DNA of 64,000 nucleotides from an uncultured Clostridia bacterium (GCA_937920235.1 CALGUK010000034.1:248001-312000); one strand, 5' to 3'; numbered from the stretch's first letter, positions 49,760 to 59,209 are shown. Notes: generated by a model not told the origin, from the sequence alone. Numbers and translations: made by a program.

Positions 49760-50491
49760 TTACAAATTCAGCGGTATTTCTTTACCCGAAATTCTGCCGG
49801 CTATGTTATGAAATGCCCTTCCGGTACGGCTTTTGGCAGAAATGTCTGTTTTAGCAACTGAGGACTGTGTCAGCTTCTTGTCCTCGGGAACAATTCCGAG
49901 AAGCCGTATGTAAGTTGTGTCAATCACTCTGTCGGGAGTCAGCATTTTTCCCAGAAGCACGGCTTTTTTGTCAAAACGGTTAATGATAAGGCGGATTTTT
50001 TTGTCGGGAATACCTGCGTTCACAAGCAGAGTTCCTGCAAAGTAAGCACTTCTCGCACTGACAGAGTCGGAGGTGGCAACAACGATGCACTCGTCCGCAC
50101 ATAAAGCATAAATCAGCGGTAATTCGCCGATTCCCGCAGGACTGTCAATGAAGATATAGTCGTAATCGTCACGGTAGAGAGCAAGGAGAGCCGAAAATGC
50201 TTCGCGGTCAAGCTCCGTCGGTTTTTCAAGAGGTGCGGGGAGAAGCTGAAGACTGTCGTTGTAAAAAAGTCTTGCCTTGTCCTTGTCGCAACGGTGTAAA
50301 AGCACATCGGACCAATCGTAAAGCAGCATTTCGTCAATGCCGAGCAGCAGGTCAAGGCTGCGCAGAGAGATGTCGCCGTCAACAAGCAGAACTTTTTTGC
50401 CCTGCTCGCACAGAGCCGTTGCGGTATTTACGCAGAACGTGGATTTTCCTACTCCGCCCTTACCCGATAAAACCGTAATAATTTTTGCCAT
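49760..50491 (-). CDS. MinD/ParA-like ATPase
   Basis: 243 residues. A deviant Walker A (SGKGGVGKSTFCVNTATAL) with the signature lysine, the switch I/II region (LLVDGDISLRSLDLLLG, YDYIFIDSPAGIG) and the nucleotide base pocket (RLIINRFDK) place it with MinD. The protein is shorter than MinD (about 265) and ends GRISGKEIPLNL, without an obvious amphipathic membrane-targeting helix. No minC or minE lies in the window. It may be a divergent septum-site MinD, a FlhG- or septal-type relative, or a regulator of another polar structure. Confidence 0.85.
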   Translation of the reverse strand: MAKIITVLSGKGGVGKSTFCVNTATALCEQGKKVLLVDGDISLRSLDLLLGIDEMLLYDWSDVLLHRCDKDKARLFYNDSLQLLPAPLEKPTELDREAFSALLALYRDDYDYIFIDSPAGIGELPLIYALCADECIVVATSDSVSARSAYFAGTLLVNAGIPDKKIRLIINRFDKKAVLLGKMLTPDRVIDTTYIRLLGIVPEDKKLTQSSVAKTDISAKSRTGRAFHNIAGRISGKEIPLNL

Positions 50492-50694
50492 AATCTCGCC
50501 TCATTTCTTTGTATATTTTACCACAATATCCGCTGTTTTAAAAGGATATTTGAGAAAAAAATCAGGATATTACACATATCTTTCTTTTTCCCTTTGAAAA
50601 GGGCAAAACTTCCTGAAAACGCAGACATTTTGCGTCATAAAAATTTCAAGGACAAGCATATAATCGAAGAAGAAATCGGAAAGCAGGTGAGAAA

Positions 50695-53004
50695 ATGACA
50701 AACAGAGAGTTCGGCGGAGAAAATGTTGAGGGCAGAATTGAACTGTCCGAGCTGGGAAAAACCGCACTTATCCGTTCAGGATATTTTGCCTGTGCATTTC
50801 TTGTATCATCTGTATCCGAAAACCGATATTTTTCGCCTCTGGGAATTGCATTTTCAGCTGCGGCGGACAGACAAAACACGCTCTTTTCCTGCCTCGGAGC
50901 AATGGCAGGGTATATCGTTTCGGAGGATTATGTAAGCGCATTCAGATATGTTATGGCGCTGATACTTGTATATATTCTCAAGGTATATGTCAACACATTC
51001 AAAAAACTTGAAAAAAAGAATTTTGTTCCGGGAATTATAGCTCTTTTTTCGTCGCTGTCAACGGGAATAGTATCAATGATTACCGAGCCGTTTACGGTAC
51101 AGCTCCTGTTTCTTGTGATTTCGGAATCGCTGTCATCCTTCGGCAGTGCGTATGTTTTTGCCGTGGGCTTCAAAGCGGGAGAAAAGCTGCGCGGAGACGA
51201 GCGCATAACCTCAAAGGAGATTACTTCGCTGGTCACGGCACTGCTGCTGGCGGTCCTCTCGTTATCGGAGCTCTCGCTTTTCGGTGTGACGCTCTCGGGA
51301 ATACTCTGTTCCTATGCGGTTCTGACGGGAGCGTATCTCTTTAATGAGCAGGGCGGTGCGCTTATGGGCACGGCGGCTGCTCTCGGGTTTACTCTGACAG
51401 GTGGCGGTACGCCTGCAGTGTTCTGTTATTCGGGAGCAGGACTTTTCACGGGACTGTTTTCATATTCGGGACGGTTTCTGTGTGCTTTCGCGTATGTTTT
51501 TTCATACGGAGCGCTGTATGTTTTTTCGGGCGGAGGAGAAAATCTGCTGCCGCTTGCGGAGACAACCTTTGCAACCGTGCTGTTTGTGCTTACTCCGCAG
51601 AGGCTTCTGTTCAGAATAAAGATGAAATTTTCACAGATGTCGTCAGCCGACGGCAGAGAGGTCAGAGAGATGCTCGTAAGTCGGATACGCACCGTGAGTA
51701 ATGCGGTGACGGACGTGGCGGATACGGTTGAAAGGGTTTCAAAGGCGTTGGACGGAAAAACGCTTCCCGACTCGGCGGCGGTATATCTCAAGGTACGCGA
51801 CAACGTGTGTGAAAAATGTGCAAGCTTCGGAAAATGCTGGAAGGTGTCACTTTCCGTCACACTTGAGGATTTTGATGCAATTCTCGACGAAATCCGTCGT
51901 ACAGGCAGTGTGGTGCCGTCAACCGCCCCCATTTCGCTGAGGAGCAGATGCATCAGAATAATGTCGGTCTGCGACAGCTTTAATAAAAATTACGTTTCAT
52001 ACTCGGCGCATCTCGGCGCAGAGGGGAGAATTAACGAGATGAGAAAAATTACTGCGGATCAGTTTGATACGGTCAGAGAAATGCTCGACGACCTGGTGGA
52101 CGGCTTCTGCAACGGGGCAACACCTCTTGCGGAAAAGTCGGATGCACTCAGAAACAGCCTTGAGGATATCGGTGTCACAGCCTTTGTCAACTGTTATGAG
52201 GACGAAAATATGAATACAATCATAAACCTCAGCGTTCCCGGAGACTGCCGTGCCGGTACGGAAGAAATCCGCGGATGCATTGAAAAGTCAACAGGGAGGG
52301 AGTTTCCGCTTCCTGCGGTCATTCCGGGCAATGACGAAAGGATGATGCTTTTCTGGGAAAAAACCGTTTTGTCGGCAGAATGTGTTTATCATCAGATTTC
52401 GGGCAGCGGTGAGGAGACATGCGGAGATAATTTTGATTTCTTCTTTGACGGGAGAGGCAATTTCATAGCGGTTCTCAGCGACGGAATGGGAACGGGTGAG
52501 CGAGCTGCGATCGACTCAGCTATGGCGGCTTCTCTCTTTTCAAGGCTGATAATTTCGGGATTTTCCTTTCCCTGTGCATTACGGCTTGTGAATTCGGCAA
52601 TGCTTGTCAAGGGTACGGATGAGTCCCTGGCAACTCTTGACATTGTCAGAATAAATCTCTACAACGGAAAGACCTCGGTTTATAAGGCAGGAGCCACCGT
52701 ATCGCTTCTTCTCAGACGGGGAAAGGTTACGGAAATAAAAAAATCCGCCATGCCGATAGGTATTCTCAGACAGGCGGAATTCGGCACCGTCAGGGGAACT
52801 CTCAGGGACGGTGATGTGTTGATAATTATGTCAGACGGTGCGGCGGATAAGGGCATAAACGAGATAAAGGAATATGTGGTATCACACGGCTTTTCCTATG
52901 ACCTGCCCGAGAAGCTCTGCACTCTGGCAAGAGGAAAAAACAACAGCCGCAGCGATGACATCACCGTGGCTGTTATAAAAATCGGACTTAACAATGATGA
53001 CTAA
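50695..53004 (+). CDS. spoIIE: Stage II sporulation protein E (serine phosphatase)
   Basis: 769 residues. SpoIIE sits at the asymmetric septum, interacts with FtsZ and dephosphorylates SpoIIAA to switch on sigma-F. An N-terminal membrane domain of about ten helices (residues 40-305) is followed by a linker with a cysteine cluster (CEKCASFGKCW) and a C-terminal PP2C phosphatase (IAVLSDGMGTGERAAIDSAMAASLF, LDIVRINLYNGKTSVYKAGA, LIIMSDGAAD, SDDITVAVIKI). It is slightly shorter than in Bacillus. The SD is caggtgag; a -10-like TATAAT lies at 50659. Presence of this gene is good evidence for spore formation or recent loss of it. Confidence 0.95.
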   Translation: MTNREFGGENVEGRIELSELGKTALIRSGYFACAFLVSSVSENRYFSPLGIAFSAAADRQNTLFSCLGAMAGYIVSEDYVSAFRYVMALILVYILKVYVNTFKKLEKKNFVPGIIALFSSLSTGIVSMITEPFTVQLLFLVISESLSSFGSAYVFAVGFKAGEKLRGDERITSKEITSLVTALLLAVLSLSELSLFGVTLSGILCSYAVLTGAYLFNEQGGALMGTAAALGFTLTGGGTPAVFCYSGAGLFTGLFSYSGRFLCAFAYVFSYGALYVFSGGGENLLPLAETTFATVLFVLTPQRLLFRIKMKFSQMSSADGREVREMLVSRIRTVSNAVTDVADTVERVSKALDGKTLPDSAAVYLKVRDNVCEKCASFGKCWKVSLSVTLEDFDAILDEIRRTGSVVPSTAPISLRSRCIRIMSVCDSFNKNYVSYSAHLGAEGRINEMRKITADQFDTVREMLDDLVDGFCNGATPLAEKSDALRNSLEDIGVTAFVNCYEDENMNTIINLSVPGDCRAGTEEIRGCIEKSTGREFPLPAVIPGNDERMMLFWEKTVLSAECVYHQISGSGEETCGDNFDFFFDGRGNFIAVLSDGMGTGERAAIDSAMAASLFSRLIISGFSFPCALRLVNSAMLVKGTDESLATLDIVRINLYNGKTSVYKAGATVSLLLRRGKVTEIKKSAMPIGILRQAEFGTVRGTLRDGDVLIIMSDGAADKGINEIKEYVVSHGFSYDLPEKLCTLARGKNNSRSDDITVAVIKIGLNNDD

Positions 53005-54140
53005 AATTCAAGCCACATTGCAGGGCGGACGGAACGCTTTTCAAGGGATGCGGCGGCACCGAGCTGAAGTATAAAGCCGTCAACCTTGACAAAGGATGCT
53101 GCATACAGCGTTGAGCCGGGAGAACGCAACCACCAGCGACAGTAATGAGTGATGCTGTCAATGTCTGTTCCCTGTGCTTCGGCATATTTTGTGGCGATAC
53201 AGATTCTTTCAACGGTTGAGGGGAAGTATCTTTTTACCTCGTCGATTGAAAGCAGAAAGATTTTATCCTTCGTGCTGTTTCCGCCGTCCGTTTTATAGTC
53301 GGAATTATCCGGATTTTCAAGGGTGACGGTTTTTACTGCCGCCCTTTCCTCTTTGCTGAAGGCAGATGAGTAAAAATCGGAGTTGAGCCAGCTTCGGATT
53401 TCGCTGGTTTCCCAGGTCACCTGCTCGGCAGAGTCGTGATAGCTTCTGCAGTCAAGGGCATATCGGCTCACAACGAGTATTCCGCCGTTTTCATCCTTGT
53501 CAACAACTCTCCATTCGACTTCCTCTTTGCCGTTTGAGGTTGAATTGTCCTGCTCGTATTTGCCGTAAAAGATTATGTCGCCCACCTGAGCAACCTCGGG
53601 ATGATTGCGGATAATATCCTCGGCACGACTCTTGCTGTCCTTGAAAAGACGCAGTGATTTAAAGGTTTCATAGGCTTCTTCATAGTTACCCTTTTCAACA
53701 TCCTTGATCGCACCGCTGTATCTTACTGACGGGATAATTACCGTAACGGTCAGCACACCTGCGGCTATAACTGCGGTAATAATCAGAAAGATTTTAAGGA
53801 TTTTTCCGAGCAGAGATTTATTCCGAGCTTTTTTTTCGATACGTTTTTTCTCTGCAAGACGCTCACGCTCGAGCATCTGACTTTCGGCTTTTACGCGGTT
53901 TTCTTCCGCGCGGACTCTTGCTTCTTCACGGCGGAGCTTTGCCTCCTCGGCAAGACGGCGCTCATTTTCAAGTCTTACGGCATCCGATGACACCTCACCG
54001 CCCGAAGCCTGTGTCGGAGCAGACGGCTCGGACACCGTGGCGATTGATTTTCTTGTGCCGCAGTATTCGCAGACGGCAAATTTGCCGTTTTCCTCCGTAA
54101 CGAGTGTGCCGCCGCACATTTCACATCTGAGAACTGACAT
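53001..54140 (-). CDS. Zinc-ribbon, coiled-coil, TM protein with DUF6273-like domain
   Basis: 379 residues. The order is: zinc ribbon (CEMCGGTLVTEENGKFAVCEYCG), an Arg/Glu-rich coiled coil (about residues 55-105), one membrane helix (about 112-134), a TPR-like repeat (VEKGNYEEAYETFKSLRLFKDSKSRAEDII), and a C-terminal domain with WRVVDKDENGGILVVSRYALDC, WETSEIRSWLNSDFY, IFLLSIDEVKRYF, WWLRSPG and VRPAMWL. That pattern is what I recall as DUF6273, found on many clostridial surface proteins. Function unknown. Its 3' end overlaps the convergent spoIIE by four bases. It is the last gene of the SPFH operon. Confidence 0.87.
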   Translation of the reverse strand: MSVLRCEMCGGTLVTEENGKFAVCEYCGTRKSIATVSEPSAPTQASGGEVSSDAVRLENERRLAEEAKLRREEARVRAEENRVKAESQMLERERLAEKKRIEKKARNKSLLGKILKIFLIITAVIAAGVLTVTVIIPSVRYSGAIKDVEKGNYEEAYETFKSLRLFKDSKSRAEDIIRNHPEVAQVGDIIFYGKYEQDNSTSNGKEEVEWRVVDKDENGGILVVSRYALDCRSYHDSAEQVTWETSEIRSWLNSDFYSSAFSKEERAAVKTVTLENPDNSDYKTDGGNSTKDKIFLLSIDEVKRYFPSTVERICIATKYAEAQGTDIDSITHYCRWWLRSPGSTLYAASFVKVDGFILQLGAAASLEKRSVRPAMWLEF

Positions 54141-54152
54141 ATTATCCCCCGG

Positions 54153-54860
54153 TTATTTAAGTGCTTTACATTTGTTGTTTCTGTTGTCTATAAGGGCGAG
54201 AAGCTCCTGCGCCTGATTCTCGGCAATGCTGTTGTCACCGCTTCTGACAGCCGTTTCAAATATCTTGAATTCGTATGCTATTCTGCCCTCGATTTCGGCA
54301 AGCGAGTCGTTGCTCACGGGGTCGGAATACCGAACAGCCTCATACACTTTGTTGACGGTATCACGGATTTCGGGTGTTGCTGCTCTCGTGATAAGGCTCT
54401 GTGCATCAACGGTGAGATTTTTCATAAATGAGGTTTGCTCTGCGATTTTTTTCTCAACTGAGGAGGCGATGTCTCCTGCTGATTTTGCCTTGATGCAGGC
54501 AATGGCGACAAATGCCGCACAAGCGAGACAGATAAGAGCACTTATCCACGACGGTGCTGTGGGGATTGCCATAAATACCGAGCCTGCAACGGCACTGACG
54601 ATAAGCCCGATGAAGCTTGTTCTGAGCAGAGGAAGATTGAAGAAAACCTTGTCGGCAGAGTCATCGTTGAGGCTTATAAACGTACATACAAGCTGAGCGA
54701 TAAAGCCCAGAGTGGTGAGAACGTATCCTATCCAGAAGGTTTGGGTGAATTTTGATTCCCCGTTTATTTCAGACGGAGTGACGAATACGATTACATTGAA
54801 CAAAATCAGAAGAATTGCCCAGACAACCGCATATAATTTGACGTTTTTACTGATTTTCAT
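54153..54860 (-). CDS. Membrane protein with four helices and soluble C-terminal domain
   Basis: 235 residues. Four hydrophobic segments (about residues 9-27, 44-62, 83-101 and 106-123) are followed by a helical, mostly soluble tail of about 110 residues (SVEKKIAEQTSFMKNLTVDAQSL ... IAENQAQELLALI). No known family is recognised. It sits between the SPFH gene (15 bases upstream) and the DUF6273-like gene (12 bases downstream). The layout recalls the ydjGHI group of Bacillus, where an SPFH protein works with zinc-ribbon and membrane partners, but homology to YdjH is not shown. Confidence 0.82.
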   Translation of the reverse strand: MKISKNVKLYAVVWAILLILFNVIVFVTPSEINGESKFTQTFWIGYVLTTLGFIAQLVCTFISLNDDSADKVFFNLPLLRTSFIGLIVSAVAGSVFMAIPTAPSWISALICLACAAFVAIACIKAKSAGDIASSVEKKIAEQTSFMKNLTVDAQSLITRAATPEIRDTVNKVYEAVRYSDPVSNDSLAEIEGRIAYEFKIFETAVRSGDNSIAENQAQELLALIDNRNNKCKALK

Positions 54861-54875
54861 TTCCGTTACCTCCGA

Positions 54876-56096
54876 TTAAAGCTTTTCGCCGCATTCCGGA
54901 CAGAATTTTCCGCCGTGAACTTCTTTTCCGCATTTCTGACATACCGTTGCAAATCTGTATCCGCATTCAAGACAGAATTTGCCCTTCTGAACCTGCTTGT
55001 TGCATCCGGGACAGATAACAAATTGTGAGTCGGCAAGCTTTTCGCCGCACTGCAGACAGAATTTTGCGTTCTGAGGAAGAACTGCTCCGCATTTTTCACA
55101 TTTTCCGCCTGCTGAGGATGTTACAGCATCATTTACGGCACCTCCGACCATACCGCCGACGGCACCTCCGACACCTGCCATAGTTCCGAGACCTACACCC
55201 ATATTGGTGAATTCTCCGACAGCCTCGTTTTCGGCAACCTTTTCTGCCACGTCAAATCCGCGCTCCTGACTGTATGTATATCCCTCCTGCGCGCGCTTTG
55301 CCGCCTGTGCCTTGGAGTCAATCACAATTTTCTGCGCTTCTGTTTCCGCGTCGATAATCTCTTTCTGCTGACGGATTTTTGCCTCGGCAATTTCGGCATA
55401 CTGACGGAAGTGAAGCTCCTTGAACTGCTCATACTGACGGTCTCCGTCGGGCTTGACGATTGTCGTTACGAAAAACTGCTCAAGCGCAATACCGTAATCG
55501 GCAAAATCGTTCACGAGAAGCTTCTTTATCGCATCGGAAAAAACGGCAAGATTTTCGTCTATTTCAAAGATATTGATACCGTCGGACTTCATCGTCTGTG
55601 CGATATACGTCTTAACTCTCGTCATAAGGAAGGAACGGAAGAACGTCACAAGCTTTGACTGGGTGAGATAGCTCTCCGTACCCACAAGCTTTAAAAGAAG
55701 CTTTCTCGAATTATCGGCACGCAGACTCATTTCACCGCTGGCGCCTATTGATATGGGAAATCCGTATGTGGGCTCAATATACTGAACCTTTGAATCGGTA
55801 CCCCATTTAATTGCCATCTGCTCCACCTTGTTGATGAAGTAAACCTCACAGTGAAACGGAGTTTCGTCACCTGTTGTACGGTTGAGAGCCTTGCTGAGCT
55901 CGGGGATATTCTGCGTTTCGAGGGTGTATCTGCCCGGTCCGAAAAGGTCAAGCGCCTGACCGTTCAAGAAGAAAATCGCTTCCTGGTTTTCATGAACAAC
56001 TAATTGGGTAAGCGAATTGAAGTCCTCAACGGGATGCTTCCAGATGAAGGTCGTGTTGTCACCTTCATATCTGATAATATCGGCAATCTGTGCCAT
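54876..56096 (-). CDS. SPFH-domain protein with C-terminal zinc ribbons (YdjI-like)
   Basis: 406 residues. The N-terminal half is an SPFH (virion-core-like) domain (IIRYEGDNTTFIWKHPVEDFNSLTQLVVHENQEAIFF-type start; ALDLFGPGRYTL, ... IEPTYGFPISIGASGEM). A charged coiled coil follows (LHFRQYAEIAEAKIRQQKEI), then a glycine-rich hinge (GVGGAVGGMVGG) and a C-terminus with three CxxC-type ribbons (CEKCGAVL, CPGCNKQV, CQKCGKEV and their partners). SPFH proteins form membrane-associated oligomers and are linked to envelope stress. It heads a three-gene operon with a perfect consensus promoter and the SD aaaggaggaag. Confidence 0.9.
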   Translation of the reverse strand: MAQIADIIRYEGDNTTFIWKHPVEDFNSLTQLVVHENQEAIFFLNGQALDLFGPGRYTLETQNIPELSKALNRTTGDETPFHCEVYFINKVEQMAIKWGTDSKVQYIEPTYGFPISIGASGEMSLRADNSRKLLLKLVGTESYLTQSKLVTFFRSFLMTRVKTYIAQTMKSDGINIFEIDENLAVFSDAIKKLLVNDFADYGIALEQFFVTTIVKPDGDRQYEQFKELHFRQYAEIAEAKIRQQKEIIDAETEAQKIVIDSKAQAAKRAQEGYTYSQERGFDVAEKVAENEAVGEFTNMGVGLGTMAGVGGAVGGMVGGAVNDAVTSSAGGKCEKCGAVLPQNAKFCLQCGEKLADSQFVICPGCNKQVQKGKFCLECGYRFATVCQKCGKEVHGGKFCPECGEKL

Positions 56097-56141
56097 ATTT
56101 CTTCCTCCTTTGATAAGGGCCGATTTTTATCTATTTATACA

Positions 56142-56170
56142 ATTATAATACGGAGAAAAAATGTTGTCAA
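56142..56170 (-). promoter_or_regulatory. Perfect consensus promoter of the SPFH operon
   Basis: On the minus strand, TTGACA (56165-56170), a spacer of exactly 17 bases and TATAAT (56142-56147). This suggests strong constitutive expression unless repressed. Confidence 0.85.
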
Positions 56171-56183
56171 TAAATATTGACTA

Positions 56184-56212
56184 TTGAAAAATACTTTAAA
56201 AAGTGTTATCAT
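56184..56212 (+). promoter_or_regulatory. Promoter of the first GPH transporter
   Basis: TTGAAA (56184-56189), a 17-base spacer and TATCAT (56207-56212). It lies back to back with the SPFH promoter (13 bases between the two -35 boxes). Confidence 0.65.
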
Positions 56213-56248
56213 TCTGTTATTGATATGAGAGAGGAGAGATTTTCTTTT

Positions 56249-57775
56249 ATGGCAAAAAAACAAAAACAGCCGAAAGAGGTTAACAACCATCCCAACAGGA
56301 TTGGTATAAAAGAGGCTGCAGGCTATACCATTGCCGAAGCCGCCAATATGTTTAACCTTACTTATATTTCAAGTTATCTGAAAATCTTTATGACCGACGT
56401 TTTAAAGATTTCACCTGCAAATGCAGGCTTTATGTTTATCATTACTCGTTTGTGGGACTGCATCAATGACCCCATCTGGGGTGCTATGGTTTCAAAAAAA
56501 GCACCCACCAAGGACGGTAAATTCCGTCCCTATCTCAAATGGGTTTCAATCCCGTTGGGTATTGCCACAATCGCCTGCTTTGTACCTTATAATGTGATTA
56601 CGGAAAATCAGGCAATACTGCTGGCTATATGTTATATTACATATATCTTCTACGGAATGATGTATACCGGTATGAACATTCCCTTCGGTTCTCTTGCATC
56701 GGTTATTACCGACGACCCCAAGGGCAGAACTCTTCTTTCCACATTCCGTTCAATCGGCTCGGGTATCGGAGGCGCCGTTGTTTCACTCATTGCGCCGATG
56801 GTTATCTATACAGCTGTTACCAATGCCGACGGTTCACCTAAAATTGACCCGGCTACAAACACCGTAATCAAGGCTGCTGACGGAACAAAGATGTTCTGGT
56901 TCGCTCTGGCAATGGGTGTGCTCTCAATTATATTCTATCTCTGGGGCTTTAAGACCACAAAGGAAAGAGTTCCGTCAGAGGCTGAGCCCAAGGTGGATTT
57001 CAAAAAGACATATCTCGGACTTCTCAAGTCCAGACCCTTTGTTACGGTTGCTCTTGCAGGCGTGCTTATCAGCGGTCAGCTTCAGTTCAACTCGTTCAAC
57101 GCATATCTTTATAAAAACTATTTCTCAAATACAAACCTCAGTATTCTCGGTACGGTGTGCAACTATCTGCCGATGGTTATTCTTATTCTCTTCACTCCCA
57201 AGCTTGTTGAAAAATTCGGCAAAAAAGAGCTTTGCGGAAATATGTCGGTTATCTCGGCTTTTGCCGCTGTGCTTATCGCCGTTCTGGCAAACAACGATAA
57301 ATTCCTTTATTGGATTGACCCGCAGTACGGCCGTCTGCCCTGGTGGATGTTTATGCTCAGCCTTCTCATTATCGGCTTCGGTTACACATTCGTAAGCCTT
57401 ACCTGCTGGGCAGTCGTTATGGACGTTATCGATTATCAGGAATACACAACCGGTATCCGTAACGAAAGTGCTGTTTATGCAGTTTATACCTTCTCAAGAA
57501 AATTCGGTCAGACTCTTGCCGATGCCAGCGGTCTGTTCCTTCTTCAATGGGCACAGTATGACAGCGAAACCGCAGGTAACGGATTTATTGAGGCAAACGA
57601 CACAAGCCGCAAGATTATGCTTATCTGTACGGTGATTCCCGCAATCGTTTATACGGGCGTATGGCTTCTTATGAAGTTCGGATATCCTCTTGACAGAAAA
57701 CGCCTTGCTCCGATTTATAAGTTCATCCGTGAAAAGCGTGAGGCTGAAGCCGCTGAGGCGGAATCAGCAGAATAA
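56249..57775 (+). CDS. GPH-family sugar:cation symporter (MFS)
   Basis: 508 residues from ATG 56249 (SD gagaggagag); the ORF from 56177 begins upstream of its own promoter. It is a twelve-helix transporter of the glycoside-pentoside-hexuronide family: IITRLWDCINDPIWGAM carries the family D-x-x-x-D-P motif, followed by KFRPYLKW, NIPFGSLASVITDDPKGR and, near the end, MDVIDYQEYTTGIRNESAVYA. The substrate is probably a glycoside or oligosaccharide. It is related to the second transporter at 59269. The AraC gene lies convergent downstream after a terminator. Confidence 0.92.
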   Translation: MAKKQKQPKEVNNHPNRIGIKEAAGYTIAEAANMFNLTYISSYLKIFMTDVLKISPANAGFMFIITRLWDCINDPIWGAMVSKKAPTKDGKFRPYLKWVSIPLGIATIACFVPYNVITENQAILLAICYITYIFYGMMYTGMNIPFGSLASVITDDPKGRTLLSTFRSIGSGIGGAVVSLIAPMVIYTAVTNADGSPKIDPATNTVIKAADGTKMFWFALAMGVLSIIFYLWGFKTTKERVPSEAEPKVDFKKTYLGLLKSRPFVTVALAGVLISGQLQFNSFNAYLYKNYFSNTNLSILGTVCNYLPMVILILFTPKLVEKFGKKELCGNMSVISAFAAVLIAVLANNDKFLYWIDPQYGRLPWWMFMLSLLIIGFGYTFVSLTCWAVVMDVIDYQEYTTGIRNESAVYAVYTFSRKFGQTLADASGLFLLQWAQYDSETAGNGFIEANDTSRKIMLICTVIPAIVYTGVWLLMKFGYPLDRKRLAPIYKFIREKREAEAAEAESAE

Positions 57776-57785
57776 AAATAATTCA

Positions 57786-57811
57786 GCCGAGTGACGAACA
57801 CTCGGCTTTTT
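57786..57811 (+). terminator. Intrinsic terminator after the first GPH transporter
   Basis: Stem gccgagtg / cactcggc with loop acgaa, followed by tttttg. Confidence 0.88.
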
Positions 57812-57821
57812 GTTGTTTATT

Positions 57822-59069
57822 TCAGAATTTTACGGAGCTGTCTCTGTATTCGCGCGGCGTTTTGCCCATGTGTTTTTTGAACAGCTTGGTGAAGTAGTTG
57901 ACGTCGTAAATTCCGCAGTGCTGTGCCACGGTCTGGATTTGCAGATTTGTGGACATCAGCAGGAATGCCGCATTGTCAATTCTCTTTTTCGCAACGTAAT
58001 CGGTCAGAGTCATTCCCGTTTCCTTCTTAAAGAGGGAGGAGAGATAGCTGGCATTGACATTGAGTATCTCTGCCTGACGGCTGAGGCTCAAATCGGAGGT
58101 CAGGTCAAAATCCACAAGAGTAATGACCTTCTGAACTATCGGAGAATAGTTTTTCATTGAATGTTCTTTGACAAGGTGACAGTATTTGTCGATCATTTCG
58201 TGATGCATTGCTATTCCCTCGTCAACGGACTTGATTTTTTCAATTCTTCTTGCGAAATCCGAGGAAACACCGTCAATATAAAGCGGATGCACACCGCCCT
58301 GCTCGGCAGCCTTTCTTAAAAGCGTGTTGACGATAATGCTGTAGTTTTTTATGTTTCTTACCGGGTCGCTGACTCTCATCTCAAGCATAAGCGCTGAGGA
58401 TTTTGAGAGAATCTGCTCCGCCTGGTGAGTCATGCCCTGGCTTACCGCCTGAATCATTTTGCGCTCACCTTCGTATCTGCGTTCAAGCATCTGCATTGCA
58501 AGGATGGCGTTGTCGTTTTTCATGCTTGAATTTTTGACTATTCTCGGGAAATAGTGAACGCGCTGAACCATATTTATATTCGTAATGGTGAATTTGTCGA
58601 TACCGCCCCAGAGAAGCTCTCCCAGGGAGTTGAAAAGAGCGAGTATGGTGTCTTTGTCATTAAAGGCGGGAACGCTGGTGTAATATTTTTGCATCTGTGA
58701 GATGATGTTTTCGGAAAGGTGATTTCTTTCTGCCATTTCCATAAGCATTTTCTGTGTGAGCTCAATCTCTATAAACGGCCCTGCGATGAAGGTCACGGGT
58801 GCTTTACCGTCGGCGGTGATTTTGCCGGGGAGATTGATGAAAATATAACTGCAGAAAAAGTTGTCGGTGATTTTATAAATCGTTTTGTCCTTGATATTTT
58901 CGTGAGGTGTGCAGAAAAGCTGGTCGTAATCCTCCTGCATACCGAGAAAATCGCGTAAGCCCTTGTCGGCGTGACGGTAGGATTTGTCGTAAGGTGCAAT
59001 GATACAGGAGTTTATTCGGTGATTTGCCAAAATCTTGCGGAAGAACCGAAGCTCTTTGTCATAATTCAT
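57822..59069 (-). CDS. AraC-family transcriptional regulator
   Basis: 415 residues from ATG 59069 (gggtgg nine bases upstream; GTG 59081 overlaps that SD). The C-terminal 100 residues hold two helix-turn-helix motifs: LSLSRQAEILNVNASYLSSLFKKETGMTL and LQIQTVAQHCGIYDVNYFTKLFKKHMGKTPREYR. The N-terminal 300 residues are a large sensor region with no clear cupin motif. It is divergent from the transporter and GH2 gene pair, whose promoter has a -10 box but no -35, so it is probably their activator in response to a sugar. Confidence 0.92.
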   Translation of the reverse strand: MNYDKELRFFRKILANHRINSCIIAPYDKSYRHADKGLRDFLGMQEDYDQLFCTPHENIKDKTIYKITDNFFCSYIFINLPGKITADGKAPVTFIAGPFIEIELTQKMLMEMAERNHLSENIISQMQKYYTSVPAFNDKDTILALFNSLGELLWGGIDKFTITNINMVQRVHYFPRIVKNSSMKNDNAILAMQMLERRYEGERKMIQAVSQGMTHQAEQILSKSSALMLEMRVSDPVRNIKNYSIIVNTLLRKAAEQGGVHPLYIDGVSSDFARRIEKIKSVDEGIAMHHEMIDKYCHLVKEHSMKNYSPIVQKVITLVDFDLTSDLSLSRQAEILNVNASYLSSLFKKETGMTLTDYVAKKRIDNAAFLLMSTNLQIQTVAQHCGIYDVNYFTKLFKKHMGKTPREYRDSSVKF

Positions 59070-59203
59070 ATTTTTTACCACCCGAAGTAATTTTTAACAA
59101 TTTTAATTATATTATGGTATAAATTTTGGTAAAAATCAAGTAAAAAATAAAAATATTACACTAAAAAGCAAAAAGTTTACTAACAGAAAAAACATCTTTG
59201 GAG

Positions 59204-59209
59204 TACAAT
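59204..59209 (+). promoter_or_regulatory. -10 box of a likely AraC-dependent promoter
   Basis: TACAAT about 60 bases before the transporter start, without a recognisable -35 box at the right distance. Upstream there are repeats of ggtaaaaat (59129-59137) and its reverse ttttttacc (59072-59080), candidate activator sites in the divergent gap. Evidence is weak for the individual sites. Confidence 0.45.
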
